A stretch of 64,000 nt of DNA from NCBI RefSeq assembly GCF_004402495.1, contig NZ_SOFH01000016.1, positions 1-64,000 on the forward strand. The letters run 5' to 3'. The DNA comes from Cryobacterium sp. HLT2-28. Its GTDB lineage: Bacteria > Actinomycetota > Actinomycetes > Actinomycetales > Microbacteriaceae. Position 1 is the first letter of the stretch, and each line of letters opens with the position of its first letter. The position numbers and the translations under genes were made by a program. Below, piece by piece: positions 40,870-49,650 of this stretch. The notes under the pieces were generated by a model that worked only from the letters and a program-made list of their open reading frames with translations, made no database searches and was not told where the DNA came from.

Positions 40870-41268
40870 GTGTCCACAGTCACCCGGATCGACCGCCCCG
40901 ACGCATCCGTCGCCGGGGACACGACCCCGCACGCCTGGACCAGCGTCTGCGCCCTGGCGCAGCTCGAACCGCTCTGGGGCGAGGCCGCCCTCATCGACGG
41001 GCAGCAGCTCGCCCTCGTGCTGCTGCCGCACGGCCACCTGTACGCGGTGACCAATGAGGACCTGGCCACGGGCTCCTTCGTGATGAGCCGCGGCATCGTC
41101 GGGTCGAAAGGCGACCGGCCCACGATCGCCTCTCCGCTGCACAAGCAGGTCTACGACCTCGAGACCGGCCACTGCTTCACCACGGCCGAGTACGCGCTCC
41201 GCACCTTCCCGGTGCGGGTGGACGCGGGCCTCGTGCAGGTGCGGCTGGATGCCGGCCAGGCCGGCTGA
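40870..41268 (+). CDS. nirD: Nitrite reductase small subunit
   Basis: A 132-residue Rieske-fold NirD. It has WTSVCALAQLEPLWGEAAL (about 23-41), the FVMSRGIVGSKGDRPTIASPLHKQVYDL block (about 70-97), and no iron-sulfur ligands, as expected for this non-metal member. It forms the complex with NirB. The GTG start at 40870 follows AAAGG (40854-40858) at a slightly long distance. It heads the operon nirD-narK-nitrate reductase, opposite to nirB. Confidence 0.9.
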   Translation: MSTVTRIDRPDASVAGDTTPHAWTSVCALAQLEPLWGEAALIDGQQLALVLLPHGHLYAVTNEDLATGSFVMSRGIVGSKGDRPTIASPLHKQVYDLETGHCFTTAEYALRTFPVRVDAGLVQVRLDAGQAG

Positions 41269-41338
41269 CCGTTCCGTTCCGTTCCCTTTTCCCACCCGCT
41301 CAACCCTTCCCCTACCCCTTTTCCCAGAGGAGCACCTG

Positions 41339-42793
41339 ATGAGCCCCAGCAGCACACCCCCCGCGACCGCCGCCGTGATCACCGCTGCCGTGATCACCGC
41401 CGGCGCGCCGACCGTCCCGGCCCCGCACCCCAGCAACGACGCGCTCGGGCACCGGCCCGGCCGCTGGATCGACAACTGGAACCCGGAAAACCATGTGCAA
41501 TGGGAGGGCGGCGGCCGGGCCATCGCCGCCCGCAACCTGAAATGGTCGATCTTCGCCGAGTTCCTCGGTTTCGTCGTCTGGCAGCTCTGGAGCATCGTGG
41601 TGGTGCAGCTCCCGACCGCCGGCTTCACCTTCGACACCGGCCAGATCTTCTGGCTGATCTCGATGCCGAGCCTCGTCGGCGCCACCCTCCGCTTCCCCTA
41701 TACCTTCCTGGTGCCCCGCTTCGGTGGGCGCAACTGGACCATGATCTCCGCCGCCCTGCTGCTGATCCCCGCCATCCTGCTCGGCATCTGCGTCGGCAAC
41801 CCGGAGACCCCGTTCCCCGTGATGCTGCTGGTGGCGGCGCTCGCCGGGTTCGGCGGCGGCAACTTCGCCAGCTCGATGTCGAACATCACCTACTTCTACC
41901 CGCAGAGCCAGAAGGGCTGGGCGCTCGGCCTGAACGCCGCCGGCGGCAACCTCGGCGCCGCGATCGCCCAGCTCGTCGTGCCGATCGCGATCACCCTCGG
42001 CGCCGTCGGCACCCTCAACCTGCCGTTCGCCGGGTTCATCTGGGTGCCGTTCATCCTCGTCGCCATCTGGGGCGCGTGGAAGTATATGGACAACCTCTCC
42101 AACGCGAAGGCCGACTTCGCCGCCTCCGCCGCGGCCGTGCGGGAACCGCACCTGTGGATCCTCGCGGTGCTCTACATCGGCACCTTCGGCTCCTTCATCG
42201 GCTTCGCGAGCGTGTTCCCCAAGCTCATCGCCGACCAGTTCCCCGTCTTCTCCAGCTTCGCGGTCGGCTCCGCGTCGCTGTCGCTCGCGTTCCTCGGCGC
42301 GCTCGTCGGGTCCCTCGCCCGCCCGGCCGGCGGCCGGCTCGCCGACCGGTTCGGCGGGGCGCTGGTCACCGTCGCGGCCTTCGGCACCATGGCCGTCGGC
42401 GCGCTCCTGGTGATCTGGACGCTGCCGCTGGGCAACTTCTGGGCCTTCCTCGCGGCGTTCCTGGTCATCTTCGTCGCCGGGGGCGTCGGCAACGGCTCCA
42501 CCTACCGGATGATCCCCAGCGTGTTCGCCGCCCGCAGCGGTGTGACGGATGCCCACCGGGACTCGGGCGATGTCGGCACCCAGCGCAAGACCGCCGCGGC
42601 CCTCGGCATCATCTCCGCGGTCGGCGCCTACGGCGGGTTCATCATCCCGCAGGTGCTCGGCTACTCGAAGACCACCACCGGCGACTACACCGGTGCGATC
42701 TACGGTTTCGTCGGCGCCTACGTCGTGATGATGGCGGTCACGGCCTTCGTCTACCTGCGCCGCGGCTCCTCGGTGGCCGGGCACCGTATCTAG
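41339..42793 (+). CDS. narK: Nitrate/nitrite transporter (NarK/NasA, MFS)
   Basis: A 484-residue major facilitator with 12 helices. Signature parts are the two nitrate-binding Gly-rich helices, GFGGGNFASSMSNITYFYPQ (about 178-197) and GVGNGSTYRMIPSVF (about 381-395), with Arg residues at FRFPY-type positions (LRFPYTFLVPRFGGRNW, about 118). It imports nitrate or exchanges it for nitrite. The N-terminus has two copies of AAVIT. AGAGGAG (41326-41332) fixes the ATG. It sits 70 bp after nirD. Confidence 0.93.
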   Translation: MSPSSTPPATAAVITAAVITAGAPTVPAPHPSNDALGHRPGRWIDNWNPENHVQWEGGGRAIAARNLKWSIFAEFLGFVVWQLWSIVVVQLPTAGFTFDTGQIFWLISMPSLVGATLRFPYTFLVPRFGGRNWTMISAALLLIPAILLGICVGNPETPFPVMLLVAALAGFGGGNFASSMSNITYFYPQSQKGWALGLNAAGGNLGAAIAQLVVPIAITLGAVGTLNLPFAGFIWVPFILVAIWGAWKYMDNLSNAKADFAASAAAVREPHLWILAVLYIGTFGSFIGFASVFPKLIADQFPVFSSFAVGSASLSLAFLGALVGSLARPAGGRLADRFGGALVTVAAFGTMAVGALLVIWTLPLGNFWAFLAAFLVIFVAGGVGNGSTYRMIPSVFAARSGVTDAHRDSGDVGTQRKTAAALGIISAVGAYGGFIIPQVLGYSKTTTGDYTGAIYGFVGAYVVMMAVTAFVYLRRGSSVAGHRI

Positions 42794-42818
42794 TACCACC
42801 CACCACCGCCCCGCCGCC

Positions 42819-42871
42819 GGTGATTGAGTCTGTCGAAATCAGCGGCGGAGGTCTCGACAGGCTCGACCACC
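42819..42871. repeat. REP-like palindrome, second copy, inside the nitrate operon
   Basis: 22-bp arms 42819-42840 and 42850-42871 are imperfect reverse complements sharing the consensus GGTGRTYGAGYCTGTCGARAYC, with a 9-bp loop. It lies between narK and the nitrate reductase gene. In mRNA the hairpin could lower or stabilise expression on one side. It is related to the element at 29322-29397. Confidence 0.78.
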
Positions 42872-42906
42872 GCACCGCCCCGCCCCGCTACCGTTGGAGG
42901 AACCCC

Positions 42907-45006
42907 GTGACACCGACCACCGCGACCCACTGCCCGTACTGCGCACTGCAGTGCGCCATGACGCTCACCGGCGACGCCGGCGGCGTCACGGTCGCCGGGC
43001 GGGACTTCCCCACCAACCGGGGCGGCCTGTGCAAGAAGGGCTGGACCTCCGCCGAACTGCTCTCCTCACCCGAACGAATCCTCGAGCCGATGCTCCGGCA
43101 GCCCGACGGCAGCTTCGCCGTCGCGACCTGGGACGACGCGCTCGACCTGGTCGCGGCACGGCTGGCCGCCGGCCGGGCCGGGCACGGCGCCGACTCGGTC
43201 GGCGTGTTCGGTGGCGGCGGGCTGACCAACGAGAAGGCCTACCAGCTCGGCAAGTTCGCCCGGCTCGCCCTCGGCACCTCCCGGATCGACTACAACGGCC
43301 GGTTCTGCATGTCCTCGGCCGCGGCGGCCGGCAACCGGGCCTTCGGCCTCGACCGGGGACTCCCGTTCCCGGTCGAGGACCTCGACGACGCCTCCACCAT
43401 CCTCATCCTCGGCTCCAACGTGGCCCAGACCATGCCGCCGTTCATCGGGCACCTGGCGGGCGCGCGTGCCGCCGGCGGCCTGATCGTCGTCGACCCGCGC
43501 CGCACCGCGACCGCCCGGCTCACCGAGAACGGCGCCGGCAGCCATCTGCAGCCGACCCCCGGCAGCGACCTCGTGCTGCTGCTCGGCCTGATCAACATCG
43601 TCATCACCGAGAACCTCGCCGACCTGGACTACATCGACCGGCGCACCGTCGGCTTCGACGAACTGCGCCGCAGCGTCGGCCAGTGGTGGCCCGAGCGGGT
43701 GCAGGCGCAGACCGGCGTGCCCGTCCGGCAGCTGCGCGACCTGGCCCGGCGGCTCGCGGCCGGCGACGGCACCTACATCCTCACCGGGCGCGGCGTCGAA
43801 CAGCACGTCGACGGCACCGACACCGCCACCGCCGCGATCAACCTGAGCCTCATCCTCGGCCTGGTCGGCACCAGCCACTCCGGCTACGGCACGCTGACCG
43901 GCCAGGGCAACGGGCAGGGCGGCCGTGAGCACGGCCAGAAATGCGACCAGCTGCCCGGCTACCGCAAGATCACCGACCCGGCCGCCCGCGCGCATGTCGC
44001 CGGGGTCTGGGGAGTGCACCCCGACAGCATCCCCGGGGCAGGCATCCCCGCGGTCGAACTGCTCGCCTCGATGGGCGAACCCGACGGCATCCGCACCCTG
44101 CTCGTGCACGGGGCGAACGTCGTCGTCTCCGCGCCGAACGCCGAGCGGGTGCGCGCGGGCCTCGCCGCCCTCGACTTCCTCGTCGTCTGCGACTTCTTCT
44201 TCTCCGAGACGGCGGCGCTCGCCGACGTCGTGCTGCCGGTCACCCAGTGGGCCGAGGAGGACGGCACGATGACCTCGCTCGAGGGACGCGTCATCCGTCG
44301 CCGCACCGCGGTGGCCGCCCCGGCCGGGGTGCGTAGCGAACTCTGGATCTTCCAGGAGCTCGCCCGCCGGCTGAACGCCCCCTCCAGCTTCCGCACCGAC
44401 CCGGCCGAGGTCTTCGACGAGCTGTGCCGCGCCTCCGCGGGCGGCCCCGCCGACTACTCCGGGCTCAGTTACGGGCTGCTCGACACGGGGGAGCCGGCCT
44501 ACTGGCCCTACCCGGCCGGGTCCACCGGCACGCCGCGGCTTTTCCAGGAGCGCTTCCGGCACGCCGACGGCCGCGCCCGGATCCACGCCGTGCGCGCCGG
44601 GGTGACGGATGCCCCTGCCCAGACGGGCGGCATCCTCACCCTGATCACGGGGCGCCTGCTCGAGCACTACCAGTCGGGGGCGCAGACCCGCCGGGTGCCC
44701 GAGCTGGTCCTGGCCAGGCCGGAGGCGCGGCTGCAGCTGCACCCGGCCACCGCGGCCCAGCTCGGCGTCGCCGACGGAGGCTGGGTGGACGTGACGAGCT
44801 CCCGCGGGGTGGTGCGCTGCCGGGCCGAGGTGACCGGCGACATCCGCCATGACACGGTGTTCCTGCCGTTCCACTTCCCCGGCGAGCAGAGCGCCAACCG
44901 GCTCACCGCCGACACGACCGACCCCGTCTCGGGGATGCCCGAATTCAAGCGCACGACCGTGCGGGTGCGCGCCCTCGCCGGCGGGGAACGAGGCACCCAT
45001 GGCTGA
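42907..45006 (+). CDS. nasC: Assimilatory nitrate reductase, molybdopterin catalytic subunit
   Basis: A 699-residue DMSO-reductase-family enzyme. N-terminal Cys residues 9, 12, 16 and 42 (CPYCALQC...LCKKG) bind [4Fe-4S]. RFCMSSAAAAG near 130 gives the Mo-coordinating Cys. The C-terminal third (about 575-690) is the cofactor-binding barrel with LITGRLLEHYQSGAQTRR. It reduces nitrate to nitrite in the cytosol. The GTG start follows GGAGG (42896-42900) at ideal spacing. The stop overlaps the next gene by 8 bp. No C-terminal BFD domain is present; that function lies in the next protein. Confidence 0.92.
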   Translation: MTPTTATHCPYCALQCAMTLTGDAGGVTVAGRDFPTNRGGLCKKGWTSAELLSSPERILEPMLRQPDGSFAVATWDDALDLVAARLAAGRAGHGADSVGVFGGGGLTNEKAYQLGKFARLALGTSRIDYNGRFCMSSAAAAGNRAFGLDRGLPFPVEDLDDASTILILGSNVAQTMPPFIGHLAGARAAGGLIVVDPRRTATARLTENGAGSHLQPTPGSDLVLLLGLINIVITENLADLDYIDRRTVGFDELRRSVGQWWPERVQAQTGVPVRQLRDLARRLAAGDGTYILTGRGVEQHVDGTDTATAAINLSLILGLVGTSHSGYGTLTGQGNGQGGREHGQKCDQLPGYRKITDPAARAHVAGVWGVHPDSIPGAGIPAVELLASMGEPDGIRTLLVHGANVVVSAPNAERVRAGLAALDFLVVCDFFFSETAALADVVLPVTQWAEEDGTMTSLEGRVIRRRTAVAAPAGVRSELWIFQELARRLNAPSSFRTDPAEVFDELCRASAGGPADYSGLSYGLLDTGEPAYWPYPAGSTGTPRLFQERFRHADGRARIHAVRAGVTDAPAQTGGILTLITGRLLEHYQSGAQTRRVPELVLARPEARLQLHPATAAQLGVADGGWVDVTSSRGVVRCRAEVTGDIRHDTVFLPFHFPGEQSANRLTADTTDPVSGMPEFKRTTVRVRALAGGERGTHG

Positions 45007-46660
45007 GCCGGCCCCCGAACGCATCGTGCTGGTTGGCTACGGACCGGTCGGCGCCCGTTTCGTCGAGGAACTGCTCCCCGTCGTGCGCGCCGGCCTCGCC
45101 ACCCTCACCGTGGTCGGCGCGGAGGCCGCCGACGCGTACAACCGGGTGCTGATCGCCGACTACGCTGTCGGCCGGGCCGGGCGTGAGGCCCTCGAGGTCA
45201 CCGACACCGCGGCCGCGGTCGCCGCCGGGGTGAGCATCCGAACCGGCACCAGCGTGACCGCGATCAGCCGCACCCGGCGCACGGTCACCCTCGGCACGGG
45301 CGCCGAACTGCCCTGGGACCGGCTCGTGCTCGCCACCGGCGCCCGGGCCAATGTGCCCACCCTCGACGGCGTCACCCGGCTGCGCCGCAACCTGATGGCG
45401 CCGCCGGCGGATGCCGCGATCCTGGACTCGGCAGGCGCGGCCCTTCCCCGCGGTGTGGTCGCGCTCCGCGACCTGGACGACGCGCACACCGTGCTCGGCG
45501 CCGTGCGAACCGGCGGCCGGATCGTGGTGCTGGGCGCCGGCGTGCTCGGGATGGAACTCGCGCTCGCGGCGGCGAAGGGCGGCGCCGAGGTCTGCGTCGT
45601 CTACCACGGCGAGATCCCGATGAACCGCAACCTCGACCGCGGCGGCGGCACCGTGCTCGCCCGCGCGGCCCGCGCGGCGGGGGTCAGCATGGTCAACCAC
45701 TCCCGGGCCGAGAGCGTGCTGTTCCACGTCGACGACGACGGAGCGGCGCGCTTCGACGCCCTCATCTGCGCCGACGGCAAGCAGATCGGCGGCGACCTGC
45801 TCGTGCTCTCCTGCGGCACCGGTGCCCGCACCGAACTCGCCCACCTGGCCGGCCTCCCCGTCTCCACGGGCATCCTCGTCGACGAGTCGCTCCGGAGCTG
45901 GGCCGACCCTGCCATCCATGCGATCGGCGACTGCGCCCACGTCGCGGTGCCGGCCGCGCCCGGCGCCTCCCTCGCCCGTCCGGCCGGCGGTCCGACCGGG
46001 CTGATCGGGCCGGGCTGGCGCCAGGCGCACCGGCTCGCCGCCGATTTCACGGCCCGGCTCACCGGCCGGGCGCCCGGAACGGCTTCCGACACCACGCCGG
46101 CGGAGCTCGGGGCGCCGGGCGGCCTTGCCGCACAGGCCGCAGCGGTCGTCATGCTCAAGGCCGAGGGCGTCGACGTCGTCGCGGGCGGCGACACCGCACC
46201 GGACCCGTGGGACAGCGAGCCCGCCGGCCACTCCGACGGATGCACGGCCACCCCGGTCAGCGTTTCCCAGTGGGCTGACCCCGAGCACGGCCGCTACGTC
46301 AAGATGGTCACCCGCGGCGGCATCCTCACCGGCTTCGTCTGCGTCGGGATGCCGCGCACGGCCGCCGAACTCACCCTGCTGTTCGAGCGCGGCAGCGAAC
46401 TTCCCGCCGACCGCTCGGTGCTGCTGCGCTTCGACGGGCCCGACGACGTGCCCGGCGCGGGCGGGGACGCCTTCGCCCCCGACGCGACGGTGTGCTCGTG
46501 CAACGGGGTCAGCGTCGGCACGATCGCGGATGCGGCCGCCGCCGGCAACTCGACGGTCGCCTGCATCGCCGCCGCCACCAGGGCCGGCACCGGCTGCGGC
46601 GGCTGCAAGGCCCGGATCGGCGAGGTCCTCACCCGGTTCGCGGTGCCGACCCCGTCGTAG
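44999..46660 (+). CDS. nasB: Nitrate reductase electron-transfer flavoprotein (NasB-like)
   Basis: A 553-residue protein that resembles the N-terminal half of NirB: FAD/NAD domains with VLVGYGPVGARFVEELL at 10-26 and IVVLGAGVLGMELALAAAKGG near 175-195, and a C-terminal BFD [2Fe-2S] domain (CSCNGVSV...GCGGCK, about 500-545). It passes electrons from NAD(P)H to the preceding nitrate reductase. The ATG at 44999 overlaps the nitrate reductase stop by 8 bp. A central insertion of about 120 residues between the NAD and BFD parts is moderately conserved and not assigned. Confidence 0.88.
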   Translation: MAEPAPERIVLVGYGPVGARFVEELLPVVRAGLATLTVVGAEAADAYNRVLIADYAVGRAGREALEVTDTAAAVAAGVSIRTGTSVTAISRTRRTVTLGTGAELPWDRLVLATGARANVPTLDGVTRLRRNLMAPPADAAILDSAGAALPRGVVALRDLDDAHTVLGAVRTGGRIVVLGAGVLGMELALAAAKGGAEVCVVYHGEIPMNRNLDRGGGTVLARAARAAGVSMVNHSRAESVLFHVDDDGAARFDALICADGKQIGGDLLVLSCGTGARTELAHLAGLPVSTGILVDESLRSWADPAIHAIGDCAHVAVPAAPGASLARPAGGPTGLIGPGWRQAHRLAADFTARLTGRAPGTASDTTPAELGAPGGLAAQAAAVVMLKAEGVDVVAGGDTAPDPWDSEPAGHSDGCTATPVSVSQWADPEHGRYVKMVTRGGILTGFVCVGMPRTAAELTLLFERGSELPADRSVLLRFDGPDDVPGAGGDAFAPDATVCSCNGVSVGTIADAAAAGNSTVACIAAATRAGTGCGGCKARIGEVLTRFAVPTPS

Positions 46661-46769
46661 CGGCGGGAGTGTGCGTTGAGTCGCGGAGAAAACACCTCCG
46701 TTGTCGCCACGAGGGTGCTTTGTCCGCATCTCACCCGCGACCGAGCGGGAGGGTGATTATGGTGGAGGC

Positions 46770-47891
46770 ATGCGCGCAGACGACAGCATCGGCCGGGACC
46801 CGCTCCGCTCCCTGCTCACCGACAGGTTCGGCCGGCTGAGCATCCGTTGCGGCCAGCTGATCGTGGTCCTTGCGCTCGGCTGGGTCGTGCTGTTCGCGCT
46901 CGTGCAGGTGGAACTCGTGGTCATCCCGCTGCTGGTGTCGCTGATTCTGGCCGCGGCGCTCAGCCCGGTCGTCGGCTGGCTGCTCCGCCGGGGGGTGCCG
47001 GCGATCCTCGCCACCTGGATCACCCTGCTCGCGGGGGTGCTCGTGCTCGGCGGCATCGTCACCCTGATCGTGTTCGCGGTGCGCAACCAGTGGGCCGCGC
47101 TGGCGACGGCGGCCTCCGAGGGGCTCGACGAACTGCAGGGCTTCCTCGTCGACGGCCCGTTGTCGTTCGACGCCGCCCAGTTCGGGGCGGCCCGGGCGGC
47201 GCTGGTGGACGTCCTGACCAGCAGCCAGTTCGGCACCGGTGCGATCGCCGGGGTGTCCGCGGCCGCTGAGGTGCTGACCGGCACTCTGCTCGTCCTGGTG
47301 ATCGTGTTCTTCTTCCTCAAGGACGGGCCGGCCATCTGGGCGTTCGCGCTCCGCCCGCTGGCCGGCGCCGGCCTCGAGCGGGCCCGCCGGATCGGCGCCA
47401 TCGCACCGAAGGTGCTCGGCGACTACGTGCGCGGCACCGCCATCATCGCCCTGTTCGACGGCGTCACCATCGGTGCCGGGCTGGCCATCCTCCAGGTGCC
47501 GCTGGCGCTGCCGCTGGCGGTGATCGTGTTCCTCACCGCGTTCGTGCCGCTGATCGGCGCGACGATCGCGGGCATCCTCGCAGCCCTCGTCGCACTGGTG
47601 GCCAACGGCCCCGTCGTCGCCCTGATCGTCGTTGCGATCGTGGTCCTGGTCAACCAGCTCGAGGGAGACCTGCTCAACCCGCTCGTGATGGCCCAGTCGC
47701 TGCGGCTGCACCCGCTGGTGATCCTCGTCGCGCTCACCGCGGGAACCATCCTCGGCGGGATCGCCGGCGCCGTGCTCGCGGTCCCGCTCGTCGCGGTCAC
47801 CTGGGCGATGGTCAAGGTGTGGGACGGCCCCGACGAGTCCCTGACCCGGCGGGCGCCGTTGCCGTTCCGCCGGAAAAGGGCCGGAGCGTGA
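46770..47891 (+). CDS. AI-2E family membrane protein (UPF0118)
   Basis: A 373-residue permease-like protein of the AI-2E/TqsA family with about eight helices. A large central soluble segment is followed by the conserved block DYVRGTAIIALFDGVTIGAGLAILQVPLALPLAV (about 215-250) and VNQLEGDLLNPLVMAQSLRLHP near 293. Members export small molecules or ions; the name does not prove a signalling role. TATGGT (46758-46763) lies six bases before the ATG. The stop overlaps the next gene (GTGA). Confidence 0.88.
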   Translation: MRADDSIGRDPLRSLLTDRFGRLSIRCGQLIVVLALGWVVLFALVQVELVVIPLLVSLILAAALSPVVGWLLRRGVPAILATWITLLAGVLVLGGIVTLIVFAVRNQWAALATAASEGLDELQGFLVDGPLSFDAAQFGAARAALVDVLTSSQFGTGAIAGVSAAAEVLTGTLLVLVIVFFFLKDGPAIWAFALRPLAGAGLERARRIGAIAPKVLGDYVRGTAIIALFDGVTIGAGLAILQVPLALPLAVIVFLTAFVPLIGATIAGILAALVALVANGPVVALIVVAIVVLVNQLEGDLLNPLVMAQSLRLHPLVILVALTAGTILGGIAGAVLAVPLVAVTWAMVKVWDGPDESLTRRAPLPFRRKRAGA

Positions 47892-48598
47892 CGGGCCGGC
47901 GCGCGGCGGTGCAGGCCGGGGACCAGAGCGAGGACTGGGCCGGGGACCGCGCCGCCTTCGCCGCCGCCGCGCACTGGTTCGCCGCCATCACCGCGACGAT
48001 CGACACGGAGTGGAACCGGCCCGCGCTCGGCGACTGGACCGTGCGTGACCTCGTCGGGCACACCAGCCGGGCGCTGCTGACCGTGGAGGCCTACCTCGGT
48101 GCGGGCGCCGGTGCCACTGCGGCTGCCGGCGCGCCTGTCGGCGCGGCCGCCGGCGTGACCGCGGCTGCCGGCGTGACGGTGGCCTCGCCCGTCGACTACT
48201 ACCGCCTCGCGATGGCCTCGGTGGGGGAGCCGTCGGCCGTGGCCGCGCGCGGGCGTGATGCCGGGCGGGCGCTCGGCGACGACCCGGCCGGCGCGGTGGC
48301 GGCAATCGCCCGCCGGGTGCTGGCCCAGGTCGACGCGGCGAAACCGGACGACCTCGTCGTCACCCCCGTCGGCGGAATGCGCCTGGCCGGCTACCTGGCC
48401 ACCCGCACCTTCGAGCTCACCGTGCACACCTGCGACCTGGCCGCGGCCCTCGGCGTGCCGGCCTCGGTTCCGGATGCCGCGGCATCCGCCGGCCTGCACC
48501 TGCTCGCCGACCTCGCGGTCGAGAAGGGGCTCGCCGCTGCACTGCTGCGGGCCGCCACCGGACGCGGCCCGCTGCCGGCCGGCTTCACGGTGCTCTGA
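47888..48598 (+). CDS. Maleylpyruvate isomerase-family (mycothiol-dependent, DinB-like) protein
   Basis: A 236-residue protein with the N-terminal four-helix MDMPI/DinB-like domain: [36 protein letters not shown] (about 30-65). The metal-binding His residues lie at HW near 30, GHTS near 60, and HTCDLA near 195. Family members use mycothiol in isomerase or transferase reactions. An Ala/Gly/Val/Thr-rich insertion (about 73-100) is built of short repeats and is probably a flexible loop. The GTG start overlaps the upstream stop by four bases (47888-47891). Confidence 0.8.
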   Translation: MTGRRAAVQAGDQSEDWAGDRAAFAAAAHWFAAITATIDTEWNRPALGDWTVRDLVGHTSRALLTVEAYLGAGAGATAAAGAPVGAAAGVTAAAGVTVASPVDYYRLAMASVGEPSAVAARGRDAGRALGDDPAGAVAAIARRVLAQVDAAKPDDLVVTPVGGMRLAGYLATRTFELTVHTCDLAAALGVPASVPDAAASAGLHLLADLAVEKGLAAALLRAATGRGPLPAGFTVL

Positions 48599-48613
48599 CG
48601 GCGGGCGTCCCCG

Positions 48614-48681
48614 TCGCGGCGCACCTTTGAGCAGCCGGCGCACGGTGGAAGGTGCGCCCGCTTGCCGACGGCGTGCCGCGA
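48614..48681. repeat. 68-bp dispersed palindromic element, copy A
   Basis: It starts TCGCGGC and ends TGCCGCGA (terminal inverted repeats), with an inner pair GCGCACCTT/AAGGTGCGC. It matches the element at 54386-54453 at 54 of 68 positions without gaps. It lies in the non-coding stretch between the isomerase-like gene and rpsO. Confidence 0.75.
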
Positions 48682-48750
48682 GCGTGACGGCGGCGAGCGG
48701 GCAGGGCGAGCGGGTCGCCGCACGGGGAGCCCGGGCATCCGCGACTCTGC

Positions 48751-48845
48751 TAAACTCGGTGGGTTGCCGTTTGACGGCCGCGGATCAAGAGAGCCCAGGC
48801 ATTCGGCCCCGGGCACCGCGCAGTGAGAGAAAGGGGATCCCATCT
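48751..48845 (+). promoter_or_regulatory. rpsO promoter and structured leader
   Basis: TAAACT (48751-48756) is the probable -10, giving a leader of about 83 bases that ends in AAGGGG before the ATG. Within it, GCCG-TTTGA-CGGC and GCCC...GGGC can pair. Ribosomal protein S15 represses its own mRNA by binding leader structures in several bacteria; whether this leader is such a site is an inference. Confidence 0.5.
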
Positions 48846-49115
48846 ATGGCACTCGAAGCCAATGCTAAGAAGGCGATCATCGAAAAGTACGCTACCCACC
48901 CGGGCGACACGGGTTCCCCTGAAGTTCAGATTGCCATGCTCACGCAGCGCATCCTGGACCTCACGGAGCACCTCAAGGAGCACAAGCACGACCACCACTC
49001 GCGTCGTGGCCTGCTCCTCATGGTTGGTCAGCGTCGCCGTCTGCTCGGCTACCTGTCCGACATCGACATCAGCCGCTACCGCAAGCTGATCGAGAACCTC
49101 GGACTGCGCCGCTAG
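48846..49115 (+). CDS. rpsO: 30S ribosomal protein uS15
   Basis: An 89-residue full-length S15 with the expected [19 protein letters not shown] (about 18-36), [19 protein letters not shown] (about 38-56) and RRRLLGYL. It binds 16S rRNA early in 30S assembly. Codon usage is closer to the most abundant tRNAs than in the neighbours. In many actinobacteria pnp follows directly; here a terminator and an unrelated operon follow. Confidence 0.98.
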   Translation: MALEANAKKAIIEKYATHPGDTGSPEVQIAMLTQRILDLTEHLKEHKHDHHSRRGLLLMVGQRRRLLGYLSDIDISRYRKLIENLGLRR

Positions 49116-49162
49116 GGCAGCTTTTCGCAGACAACGCGAACTTCTTGCTCGCAAGAGCGTCG

Positions 49163-49200
49163 AAACGGGTCGTCACCCTCGGGTGGCGGCCCGTTTTCTG
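49163..49200 (+). terminator. Intrinsic terminator of rpsO
   Basis: A 16-bp stem (AAACGGGT-CGTCACCC, 49163-49178) pairs with 49181-49196, with two T-G wobble pairs. It has a two-base apex and leads into TTTTCTG. This is a classical Rho-independent terminator. Confidence 0.9.
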
Positions 49201-49331
49201 TGCCCGGGCCGCCTGTGTGCTCCCTCAACGGGTTCTCCTCAACACCCGGCGTGCTGGGGGCGTCGTCATAGGAAACCCATAGGCGGCGCCCGCAGTCTCG
49301 TTACCGTAGACGAGAGAAGGGCGGCACGGAC

Positions 49332-49649
49332 ATGAACTCACACGAACGCGGCAGGCGCCTCAGCAGGATCGTGACGGGAACGATCGGGCTCCTGGCCGTG
49401 ATCGCGGCCTCCGCGCTCGGGCTGCACGACTGGGCAGACACCCTCGCCACCAAGGCCGCAGCCGGCACCACGAGCCAGGTCACCCAGCCGTCCACCGGAG
49501 ACCGGGAGAGCAACGGGGAGAGTGAGGGCGAGAGCGACGACGAGGGCAGCCCAGACGACGGCGGCTCGGCGTCGACGCCGCTGCAGAACGTCGCCCCGGT
49601 CTCGCCCGGCAACGGGCGCACCCCGCACGCCACCACCAACGGGTCCTGA
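49332..49649 (+). CDS. Small membrane-anchored acidic protein of the electron-transfer operon
   Basis: A 105-residue protein with a basic N-terminus, one helix (about 13-31), then a mainly extracytoplasmic tail rich in Asp, Glu, Ser and Gly (GDRESNGESEGESDDEG). No flavinylation motif of the SGAT type and no Cys or His clusters are visible, so it is not an obvious substrate of the ApbE encoded next. The stop is one base before the apbE start. By position it is a partner or scaffold of the membrane complex; function unknown. Confidence 0.7.
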   Translation: MNSHERGRRLSRIVTGTIGLLAVIAASALGLHDWADTLATKAAAGTTSQVTQPSTGDRESNGESEGESDDEGSPDDGGSASTPLQNVAPVSPGNGRTPHATTNGS

Positions 49650-49650
49650 G

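Noticed and set aside
49332..49649. Calling the small acidic protein an FMN-binding (flavinylated) protein because apbE follows
   Set aside because: It has no SGAT-like motif and no FMN-binding domain; it is a helix plus a low-complexity tail.
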